Shown piece by piece: positions 1-9,200 of a stretch of DNA of 34,335 bases. How positions within the stretch are numbered: the first letter of the stretch is position 1; every line of letters starts with the position of its first letter. Location of the stretch: contig JBMZCV010000037.1 of assembly GCA_049613665.1 (NCBI GenBank), positions 1 through 34,335 on the forward strand, given 5' to 3'. Source of the DNA: JBMZCV01 sp049613665 (GTDB taxonomy: Bacteria > Bacteroidota > Bacteroidia > Chitinophagales > UBA2359). A program made the position numbers and the translations under genes. The notes beneath the pieces were generated by a model. That model saw nothing but the letters and a program-made list of their open reading frames with translations, was not told the origin of the DNA and searched no databases.

Positions 1-417
1 TGTGAAAAAAGTTATTTTACAACCAAAGAAGGGAAACCTATTGTGTTAGCAAAATATTCTGATAAGGCTGCATACAAAGCAGGCGATAAGTCAAAAATAA
101 TACATATACCAGATATTATATTAATAGATTTTGATAGAACAGAAGTTATAAATATTGAAGGTAAGAAATATAAATTTAGACAGAAAGGTATCGATGAACT
201 AAATAACTACGATTACATAGAACAGCACTATATTCAAAAATATTATCCTAGCTTTTCGATTATACGAACAGTCGTACTATATGGCAGTGCAGAAAATAAA
301 ATTATTGAAATAGAAATAGGTTTCTTATTAAACGAAAATGGTGGCTTAATACTAGGTATCAATGCACCACAATTGTTTCAAAAAGCTATTACAAACCTTT
401 TAGATTTTTGGAACTGA
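1..417 (+). CDS. Putative type II restriction endonuclease, C-terminal part (cut by window edge)
   Basis: The frame is open from base 1, so the 5' end lies outside the window; the GTG at 43 is only an internal codon. About 138 residues are visible. The string IPDIILIDFD followed by VINIEGKK gives a PD...ExK arrangement (P-D, 14 residues, E-G-K), the metal-binding core of PD-(D/E)xK nucleases. Its stop codon overlaps the start of an adenine methylase (TGATG), the usual layout of a type II restriction-modification pair. Role by inference: cleavage of DNA at the site the neighbouring methylase protects. The recognition sequence cannot be read from this fragment and no exact family is recognised. 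A different nuclease or a non-enzymatic partner remains possible. Confidence 0.6.
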   Translation, partial: CEKSYFTTKEGKPIVLAKYSDKAAYKAGDKSKIIHIPDIILIDFDRTEVINIEGKKYKFRQKGIDELNNYDYIEQHYIQKYYPSFSIIRTVVLYGSAENKIIEIEIGFLLNENGGLILGINAPQLFQKAITNLLDFWN

Positions 418-1484
418 TGAGATTTATTGGCAATAAAACAAATTTAGTAGCATGGATTTACGCAGAAATACAACAGCAAAACATTGAAGGCAAACGTTTT
501 TTCGATGTTTTCGCTGGTACAACTAGCGTTGGCCGTTTCTTTAAAACAAAAGGATTTCAGGTAGTAAGTTCTGATGTATTATATTTTAGTTATGTCTTAC
601 AAAAAGCATATCTTGAAAATAACGAAGCACCGCAATTTAAACAACTATTGCCAACAATAAAAGTACAGACAAATCAATTCTTTTTAAGCAAGTTGGAAAT
701 AGTAATTGCCTATTTAAATCAATTGGAAGGAAAAGAAGGTTTTATATATGACAACTATACTCCACAAGGTACAAAAGATTTAGCACAGCCTAGAATGTAT
801 TTTATCAATGAAAATGGCAAAAAAATTGATGCTATTAGACAACAAATAGAAGAATGGAAGCAAAATAATTTGCTTCTTGAAAATGAATACTTTATACTTT
901 TAGCTGTTTTAATAGAAAGCGTACCTTTTTATGCTAATATTCTTGGCGTTTATGCCGCTTTTAAAAAAAATTGGGACGCAAGAGCTATCAAACCACTTCA
1001 ATTAAAACCATTTCAAATACTAGAAAGCCAACAAACTCATTTTGCTTTCAATCAAAACAGTTTATCTTTATTGGATAAGTTTGAATACGATATTATTTAC
1101 CTTGACCCTCCTTACAATCAACGTCAATATGCACCTAATTATCATTTATTAGAAACTATTGCCAAATATGATAATCCTATAATTAAAGGTGTTTCTGGCA
1201 TGAGAAACTATGCACATCAAAAATCCAATTTTTGTAATAAGGATAAAGCTATTGTAGCATTAGAAAAAATTTTAGCTTCTAAAAATTATAAATATCTAAT
1301 GTTAAGCTATAATAGTGAAGGCATCATGCCACAGGAAGCTATTATGCAGTTAATGAATAAATATGGTACTGTTAATTTGGTAGAATATGATTATTTGCGT
1401 TTTAAAAGTAATAATAAAGGAAAAGCTAAATATAAAAAATACATTAAAGAACAACTGTATGTCTTAAAAAAAACATCCTTTTAA
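417..1484 (+). CDS. DNA N6-adenine methyltransferase (D12 class), RM partner
   Basis: A 355-residue protein from ATG 417, which overlaps the upstream stop TGA (415-417). A TTG at 408 would add three residues but the overlapping ATG is preferred because the family begins with RFIGNK. Visible motifs are RFIGNKTNLVAWI at the N-terminus, an AdoMet-binding motif I (FDVFAGTTSVGRFF, about residues 34-47) and catalytic motif IV DPPYNQRQY (about residues 235-243), followed by NYHLLETIAKYD and later LSYNSEG. Length fits D12-class enzymes. It would transfer a methyl group from AdoMet to N6 of adenine in the recognition site, protecting self DNA from the upstream nuclease. Coupled translation fits co-expression of the pair. 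The specificity is unknown. The gene is followed by repeats rather than another operon gene. Confidence 0.88.
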   Translation: MRFIGNKTNLVAWIYAEIQQQNIEGKRFFDVFAGTTSVGRFFKTKGFQVVSSDVLYFSYVLQKAYLENNEAPQFKQLLPTIKVQTNQFFLSKLEIVIAYLNQLEGKEGFIYDNYTPQGTKDLAQPRMYFINENGKKIDAIRQQIEEWKQNNLLLENEYFILLAVLIESVPFYANILGVYAAFKKNWDARAIKPLQLKPFQILESQQTHFAFNQNSLSLLDKFEYDIIYLDPPYNQRQYAPNYHLLETIAKYDNPIIKGVSGMRNYAHQKSNFCNKDKAIVALEKILASKNYKYLMLSYNSEGIMPQEAIMQLMNKYGTVNLVEYDYLRFKSNNKGKAKYKKYIKEQLYVLKKTSF

Positions 1485-1526
1485 AAAGAAACAAAAAACT
1501 ATAAATCAAAAAACATTTCTTTGTAG

Positions 1527-1798
1527 AGACACGGCATGCCGTGTCTTCGTCATATTGCACCTAATATTTAAACGCCTAAAAACCATACTGTCAAATTACA
1601 TTTTTCATTCAAGAACTTGCAACATGTTTTGGTGGAAAATAATTGTAGTTTCAGACACGGCATGCCGTGTCTCTACCATGTTATATTTCATATTTAAACG
1701 CCTAAAAACGATACTGTCAAATTACATTTTTCATTCAAGAACTTGCAAAATGTTTTGGTGGAAAATAATTGTCGTTTCAGACACAGCATGCCGTGTCT
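1527..1798. repeat. Three REP-like palindromes in a 126-bp tandem repeat
   Basis: The 20-bp perfect palindrome AGACACGGCATGCCGTGTCT lies at 1527-1546 and 1653-1672; a third copy at 1779-1798 has one change (A for G at 1784). The copies start exactly 126 bp apart, and the intervening sequence is itself nearly identical between the two units (from the AATATTTAAACGCC stretch through TTTTGGTGGAAAATAATTGT). The structure is therefore about two tandem 126-bp units plus a third palindrome. Imperfect palindromes of this kind resemble REP elements mobilised by Y1 (RAYT) transposases; no such transposase is in the window. An open frame at 1555-1842 exists only because 126 is a multiple of three. The first palindrome could also end transcription of the methylase gene. 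Confidence 0.9.
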
Positions 1799-1970
1799 CT
1801 ATCATATTTTCTTATTTCCTCCCCTTTTTCCAAACAAATTAAATATTTTTAAAAAAAAGAGATATGATTTGTTTGATATTTAACAATATATATTTCATTT
1901 TAGCCGTTAATTATTAAAAAAGCATAAAACAATATTCTTTTATATTATTTGCTTTATACTCATTAGTGCA

Positions 1971-2277
1971 AAAAACTTCTTTTGCATAGGTTTGCAGCTT
2001 CGCAATGGCATAAAAACTTTCTTTTGCATAGGTTTGCAGCTTCGCAATGGCATAAAAACTTTCTTTTGCATAAGTTTGCAGCTTCGCAACGGCATAAAAA
2101 TTTTCTTTTGCATAGGTTTGCAGCTTCGCAACAGCATAAAAATTTTCTTTTGCATAGATTTGTAGCTTCACAACAGCATAAAAATTTTCTTTTGCATAAA
2201 TTTGCGACTTCGCAATGGCACAAAAATTTTCTTTTGCATAGGTTTGCAGCTTCGCAACGACACAAAAATTTTCTTTT
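1971..2277. repeat. 42-bp tandem repeat, about seven copies
   Basis: The unit reads approximately TTCTTTTGCATAGG, TTTGCAGCTTCGCAA, TGGCATAAAAACT. The conserved G of TTTTGCAT recurs at 1984, 2026, 2068, 2110, 2152, 2194 and 2236, exactly 42 bp apart, with a degenerate eighth start near 2278. Each unit contains a short stem TTGC-AGCTTC-GCAA. Most differences are single transitions (caatgg, caacgg, caacag, caacga), as expected for an array that expands by slippage or recombination. Because 42 is a multiple of three and most frames lack stops, open frames run on both strands; none has independent coding support. Units abut without spacers, so this is not a CRISPR array. Confidence 0.93.
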
Positions 2278-2365
2278 ATCTAAAATTGATTTAACTAACT
2301 ATTAAAAATAATACTCACTACACCCATAATATTTAACTTTTTCATCTATTTAAAAATAAATAATC

Positions 2366-3148
2366 ATGTCCACAAATTCAGTGAATGCCAATTGGCAAGC
2401 GATTTCTAATCATTTACAATATCCTTTGTCTCTTTCTTTCAAAAAAACTAATATTGTTGCACAAGACCATATTGCTAAACTTGATGCTCGGCAAGTTGAA
2501 CACACCGAAATAGCCGAAATGTATGCTAAGGTATTGCCTTTTTACCAAGAGTTTTCGAAAGCATATACTCGATGGCTCAATGAAAAAAGCTACTATAAAG
2601 GAGCTACTATCAAAGCCAATGATTTGCAAGATGAACTAATGAGTGTGAAATATGCACGTTGGAGCGGAGGCATACAGTGGCTTTTTGCGAAAGATAGTGC
2701 GGAGTATGCGACTTTGTTGCCAGATGGTAGTGTTCCTTTTCAAACAGGCGGAAAAGATTTTCGTATCAAAGCAGTAGAAACCCTATCGGTTCGGTTGCAA
2801 AACTATGCTGATTTGGCTCATGTGCAAACAGATGTGCAAACATTTTATGAGCTGATGAAAAGTGCAAGACACAGACAGCAAATGCACGAGCAGAATACAG
2901 AAAATGCAAGCGACTTGCTGCATAAGGCACAGCAAGATTTAATTGATGAGTTGTATTATAGTTTGCTGACTTTGTTGCGACTTTATTATAAAGACCGCAC
3001 TAAGGTGCTGGCGTTTTGGCAAATAGATTTGTTGCGTACTAAAGGCAGTAGCACCAATGAAGATACAACAACAGAAGAGGATAAGGAAAATGAAAAGGAA
3101 GAAGTAGATGTTCCTGCTATCGACCCTGATACAAAAAAGGAGTTGTAG
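2366..3148 (+). CDS. Hypothetical helical protein with acidic tail
   Basis: A 260-residue protein starting MSTNSVNANW. I do not recognise the family. It has no signal peptide and no membrane segment, so it is probably cytoplasmic. Residues 1-220 look mostly alpha-helical with many aromatic residues (RWLNEKSYYKG, ARWSGGIQWLFAKD, LYYSLLTLLRLYYKDR). The last 30 or so residues are low-complexity and acidic (NEDTTTEEDKENEKEE). It stands alone between the 42-bp repeat array and a strong terminator. Coding is supported by the long unbroken frame, an ATG start and a terminator placed 23 bp after the stop. No function is proposed. Confidence 0.75.
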   Translation: MSTNSVNANWQAISNHLQYPLSLSFKKTNIVAQDHIAKLDARQVEHTEIAEMYAKVLPFYQEFSKAYTRWLNEKSYYKGATIKANDLQDELMSVKYARWSGGIQWLFAKDSAEYATLLPDGSVPFQTGGKDFRIKAVETLSVRLQNYADLAHVQTDVQTFYELMKSARHRQQMHEQNTENASDLLHKAQQDLIDELYYSLLTLLRLYYKDRTKVLAFWQIDLLRTKGSSTNEDTTTEEDKENEKEEVDVPAIDPDTKKEL

Positions 3149-3170
3149 TATTTCATTTTATAAAATAAGA

Positions 3171-3205
3171 AAAGGCAGATATTCTAAGAATATCTGCCTT
3201 TTTTT
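3171..3205. terminator. Bidirectional intrinsic terminator
   Basis: A perfect 15-base inverted repeat, AAAGGCAGATATTCT (3171-3185) and its complement (3187-3201), leads into a run of T (3199-3205); the plus side is preceded by A-rich sequence, so it can also work on the minus strand. It sits between the convergent ends of the hypothetical gene (plus, stop at 3148) and the giant adhesin gene (minus, stop at 3266). Confidence 0.88.
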
Positions 3206-3223
3206 ATTAGGGTTTCGCTGAAC

Positions 3224-3256
3224 AAACCTTCAAGGTTTCAAAAACCTTGAAGGTTT
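3224..3256. repeat. Palindrome-of-palindromes hairpin next to the terminator
   Basis: AAACCTTCAAGGTTT (3224-3238) and AAACCTTGAAGGTTT (3242-3256) are perfect reverse complements separated by three bases. Each 15-base arm is also an odd palindrome around its central base, so alternative foldings are possible. It lies 9 bp beyond the stop of the giant adhesin gene. Sequences of this CAAGGTTT type are, to my recollection, dispersed in Bacteroidota genomes; a second role as terminator or REP-like element is inference. Confidence 0.8.
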
Positions 3257-3265
3257 AACAAAAGT

Positions 3266-6200
3266 TTATTTATTCACTTCTATAAAGCCTTGCAACTTAA
3301 TGTTTTGGCTTTCGATAGTTAAAACATAAAAGTAAGTGCCATCTGGAACGATGTTTCCGCTATCTTTGAAAGTACCGTCCCACCAATTGCTGCTGCCGTA
3401 GTTTTCTGTTTCAAAAACTAGATTGCCCCAACGGTTGAATATCATAAATTCGTTTTGCTGGTTTTCGGCACAACCCAATCCTGTTGCTTCTAAGAAGTCG
3501 TTTAGGCCATCTCCGTTTGGCGATAAGGCACTATATACTGATACTTCGCAACCTGCATCGCTCGTAATGGTTATATATACGGTAGCCGTATCGCAAATAG
3601 CTTCGCCATTGCCTAAGTCTGGGTTACAAACCGCATAAGTAAAGCTATCTATGCCTACAAAGCTGGTATTGGGCGAATAAGTAACCGTACCATCTGCTTC
3701 TATGGTGGCTAAACCATTGCTGGCTGCCTCCACAATATCAACTACTGTCAAATTGCCTGTATTGCTATCGGTATCGTTTGCCAACACATCTATATGTATG
3801 CTAGTGCCTGCGATGCCACTTGCTGTATCATTGACTGCAATAGGTAGCTCAGGCAGCTCTAAGACCGTAACGACAACAATAGCGGTATCGCTACCAAAAC
3901 CTGCTGCCGAAATCACATACATAAAGGTATCTACACCCACAAAAGAAGGGTCTGGCAAGAATGTATATACGCCTGTATTGCCTACTTCTGAAACAACGCC
4001 ATTCACTTCGCCACTATTGATAATGACTATATCTACTCCTGTGTCTGGGTAAATATCGTTGTCTAAGATAGGAATATCAATTGGTGTGTCTGTGAAAGTC
4101 GTAATATCAATATCATCTGTCGCCTGCAAGCCATTGACAACATTAATGATAACAGTAGCTGTTTCGCAACCTAAATCTGTATCGCAAATTTGGTAAGTGA
4201 ATGTCACTTCGCCATCAAAGTTGGCATCTGCAATATAAGTAAATGTACCGTCGCCATTGTCGATAAGTGTTCCGCTAGATGGTTGAGTTACTATATCAAC
4301 CGTAATATCGGCATTGGCAGGGAAAGTATCATTGCCGATTACATCAAAAGTAGTGCTACCACCATTGCCTACACTTATAGTATCGTTTGCTGCCGCAAAT
4401 ATATCTTCTACAATAATTGTGATAACTGCTAAAGTACAGTCGTTGTATTCATCACAAACCTGTATGGTCACTTCATCTGTTCCTACAAAAGAAGGGTCTG
4501 GAATGTAAGTAAAACAATCGCCTATAAAATCAATTGTGCCATCGTTTGGAGCATTGCCAATATTGATGAAATAATCATTTTCATTTGGCTCGCTAATGGT
4601 CAAACAGTCGTCCAAAGTAGTATTTTGGTCAATGGTATAGGTTTGATTAAATACCAAAGGAGGCGAATTGACAATAAAATTGATGTCGATGGTCGTACAA
4701 GCAATAATGATGTCGGAGTCGTCGCAAATTTCTAAGGTAATCGTATAAGTACCAGACTGTGTGCTAGAGCTGGCATAGGTCAAACAATTTCCATTCAAAG
4801 TAGCTGTTCCCTCATTTGGACTAATGCCAGCAATAGTGACATTGGTGAGGTCGCCTTCCAAATCTGAAATATCTAAACATACGGTTTCTTCGTCGCTTGG
4901 CCCCATAATAATATCTGATACAGGCTCAACTATTGGCGGTGTATTGTTTTCTAAAACTGTAACGCTAATGGTCGCTTGGTCGCAAGCCCCTAATGGGTCG
5001 CATACTTGCACTACAAATTGGTCATTGCCCGAAAAACCAGCACCTGGCGAGTAGGTAACGCAATTGTTGGCATCAATCGTAATTGTTCCATTTAAAGGAT
5101 TGTTCAAAATAGAAACCGATAGTTCTGAAATGTCGTGGTCTGCATCGCTAATGGTTAAGCAAATGATTTCATCTGTTTCAAAAGGCGTTGTAATGGTTTC
5201 ATCATTTATTTGCGGTATTTCGTTGGGTTCTGCTTCTACATTTACTGTAACAGTAATGGTTGTGCAACCATTATTGCCATCGCAAAACTGCACATCAAAA
5301 GTATCTGTTCCATTAAAACCACCATTTGGCGTATAAGTAAAGCAGTCGTCATTGTTAGCATTTGGCAGCACCGTACCATCTGTGGCAGCGACTACAACTT
5401 GGCTTCCATAGATTTGCCCTTCTGGGTCGGTGACATCTAAACAAATTTCAATAGGCGTTTCAAAAGCTGTTGTAACGATAGTATCGCTTACTTGCGGTGG
5501 CAAATTTAATAAGTTGCTGATATAAACCGTAGCGGTGCTGCACAAAACATCTCCATTGCAATTGATACAAGCTTGATAAACAAGGCTATCGCTGCCTTCA
5601 AAAAGAGCTGGCGAGCTATAAATAATAGCCGTATTGTCATTGTTGGTCGTAGCTGTTCCTTCAAATGGAGGGGTTAGAATGCTTACTGCAACATCATCAT
5701 TACAAGGGCTAAAATCATTGTCTAGCACTTCGATAGTAACTTGCGTTCCGCTTGGCACAGTTGTTATGTCATTGTATGCAATAGGTGCAACACAGCCAAC
5801 ATTGATAACAGCTACTACGGTATCGGCACCGCCAGAGATATTGTCGAAAGCAGGCAATACTAAAGTATCTGTACCTTCAAAACCAACTTGCGGAGTATAT
5901 TGTATGCAGGTATCGCTCAGTAAATTCATGCTTCCAAACATAGCAGTTGCATTGGCAATATCTGTTTGAGCATTTTCGGATAGCAAGCAGTAGCTAACGC
6001 AAATATCAACTATGCTATTGACAGCAGTACAAGCATAAACGGTATCGTTTTGGCAAGGCTCAATTACGTTAATAAATGTCCAGACGGTATCACATGCTAA
6101 AGCAGGGTCGCAAATAGCTATTTGAACGCTATCTTGCCCTAAGAAACCATTGGTTGGCGTATAGCTCAAACAAGTAGTATCGGCTTGTGGTGCGACATTG

Positions 6201-9200
6201 CCATTTTGGGGCAGCAGTATAATATTGATACTCAAATCATCGTCGTTGGCATCAGTAACTGGAATGCACCAATCTATTGGCGTATTTTGAGTAGTAGTGA
6301 TAGACACATCGTCGGCAATTGGTGTTTCGTTAGGAGGTAAGACCGTAATGAATGCCGAAGCCGTATCGCAAGCCTGAGCCGCATCACACACCGTAAAGAC
6401 AATTTCTTGTGTACCTATAAAAGTAGAAGGCGTGTATTCGACACATGAATCGCTCAAGACTATCGTAAAACCATTTATCAATTCGATAACCGTAATAGTG
6501 ACATCTTGCCCTTCAGGTTCTACAATCTCTGGACAAAATGTGATAGGAGTAGCATATGCTGTTGTGTCATATACATCGCTTACTTGAGGAGGAAAGTTTT
6601 CTACTACATAAATAGTAACTTCTTCGCAAGCTCCCAAGTCATCGCAAATAATAACTTCAAACTCATCATTGCCCTCAAAGGTTGGCCCTGTCATATAGTT
6701 GATACAGGTATCATTTGTGAAAGTAAATGTACCGTTTTGAGCAGGCGTTAGCTCTACAACGGTGTATGGGTCGCCATCTGGCTCAACGATATTTAAACAA
6801 AAATCTACTGTGGTAACACCATTTGGCAAAATGATAGTAATATCGCCAGACTCTGGTGCTGCATTTGGCTTAGGCAATACCTCAACATATTGTGTGATGG
6901 TAGTGCAGGCATTCAAGTTGTCGCAAACGGTTATCTCAAAGCTATCAATGCCAGAAAAGCCATCGTTTGGTGTATAAATGAAGCAAGTATCGCTAGATAG
7001 CAAGACGGTTCCGTTTGCTGGCGTGCCAACATTCGTAATCATAACGCTTTGTCCTTCTGGGTCTGTTATCTCTGGACAAATCAAAATAGGTACTTCATAA
7101 AGCGTTGTTGTGGTATCGCTTACTACTATTGGAGCTTCGTTTGGCGGTGGCAAAACCGTAATAGTAGCCGTGACAGTGATACAATCTTCGGCATCGCAAA
7201 TTTCAAAAGTTAGTGTTTCTGTACCTACAAAGTCATTTAGAGGCGTATAGTCAAAGCAAGGAACAGCTAAATTCGTGACTATTCCGTTGGCTGCACCGCC
7301 TTCATAAGTGAGCGTATGGGTATCGTCTGTGTCGGCATCAATGATGATAAAACAAGCTGTTGTGGTTGTATTAAAATCTGTGGTCACAACGATATCTTCT
7401 GCTTGTGGAGGCGTATTAGGCTCTGGCAAAACGGTTACTTCTACTGGAGCATCATAACACTCACCGCACTCATCGCATACTTCTATCGTAAAGTTGGTAA
7501 GGCCAGAAAAGCCATTATTAGGTGTGAACGTAATGCAGTTATCGTTGGTTATTTCTGCTGTTCCATCATTGATAGTTCCAAAATTGCCAAAGCTAACAGC
7601 ATGTCCTTCTGGGTCATTTGCCACAATACAAATAACGCTTGCTGTTTCATAGTTTGTGGTAGCGGTTGTCAAATTGGCAACAGGAGCAGAGTTGAAACCA
7701 GCATTGATACTCACTATTAATGTGTCGCAATCGTTGGTCGGATAAAAAGAGTCGCAAACAGTCAGTAAAACCGTATCGAGACCTATAAAGTCTGTATCTG
7801 GCGTATAAATAAGTTGGTCAGCCGCTAAGTTGGCAGTTCCATTGTTTGTTTGTGCTACTTCAAATGTCAAAACATCACCTTCATCTACATCAATAGCTCC
7901 TGGTAGTGGAATGCTTACTGCCGTACTAACGCAAGCAGTTGCTTCTACTACATCGTCTAACCAAACAGGTGCTTGGTCGCAAGCCACGATAACGATTTCT
8001 AAACTCTCACACAAATCAGAATCAACCGTACAAGCATTGAAGCTTATGGTATCAGATTGAGCAGCCACAAATGCACCCTCATAAGTAAGACAGTTGGCTG
8101 AAAGTGTAATATCGCTACCCAGTTGATTATCAACGCTATTGATTAGGTCTTCGCAACCTGCATAGTCTGTATTGAAACAAATTGTGATAGGTTCGAAAGG
8201 CACAGCACAATAAATAGTTTGATTGTCTTGTGTTGTTACGCTTGGCGTATCAGCAGGATTAACGATAACTGTGACTTCATCGGTGGCAGTACAGCCAGTG
8301 TTTTGATTGGTAGTAGTAACCGTATAAGTGGTTGTTTCGGTAGGTGTAGCAGTAGGATTAGGAATGTCTGTTTGGCTCAAACTAGCATCGGCATTCCACA
8401 AATATGTGTCGCCACCAATGGCATTTAACTCAACGCTTTCGCCCGAACAGATGGTAATATCTTGGCCAGCATCGGCAGTTCCAGCAGGAACGACGAAGAC
8501 CGTAACGCTATCGGTTTGCGAACAGCTTTCTAAGCCATCGGCATAAGTAACCGTAACAATATAAGTAGTTGTTTCGGTAGGCATAGCGATAGGGTTTCTA
8601 ACATCTGCTTGATTTAAGCTTGCTGCTGGCGACCACATATAAGTTTCGCCACCTGCCGAAGCATTTAACTGAGCAGAGCCATTGGCACAAATCTGAATAT
8701 CTGAACCTGCATTTGGAATAGGATTGATATTGAGGCTTACCGCAATTTGACCAATACAACCCAAATCGTCTTCATAGGTTAAAGTATAAAGGGTGTTTGA
8801 AGTCGCATAAGTAGTAGGATTAGCAATGTTGTTGGCCGACAAATTGTTGTTTGGTGTCCAGATAAAACCGACAGCACTTGGCGGAACAGGAACGTCTAAA
8901 ATAGCCGAATCTCCTGCACATATCGTTGTATCAATTTGCATAAAATCATATGCTTCCTGAGCTATCAAAACGACAGAGTCGACAGCTTCACATCCTAAAG
9001 CATTCGTAACAGTCACATAGAAGGTAGTAAGGTCATCGGTGGTAGCAAGTGGGTCGGCGATTGTTGCATCAGACAACTGCTCGGCAGGTGACCATGCGTA
9101 GCTTACGCCACCAGAAGCCCCCAAGTTGATGAAAGCATCTTGACAGATATGAATAGTATCATTGCCAGCATCAGCCATAGGCAAAGCTACTGTTTTGACA

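Noticed and set aside
1555..1842. A 95-codon open frame over the palindromes
   Set aside because: It consists of the 126-bp repeat translated twice; the frame stays open only because the period is a multiple of three.
1971..2277. CRISPR array
   Set aside because: Units abut without variable spacers and no cas gene is present.
1914..2305. Open frames on both strands with 14-residue repeats, such as CEAANLCKRKFLCH
   Set aside because: They arise from the 42-bp tandem repeat in several frames at once; no frame is favoured and no leader or family similarity supports coding.
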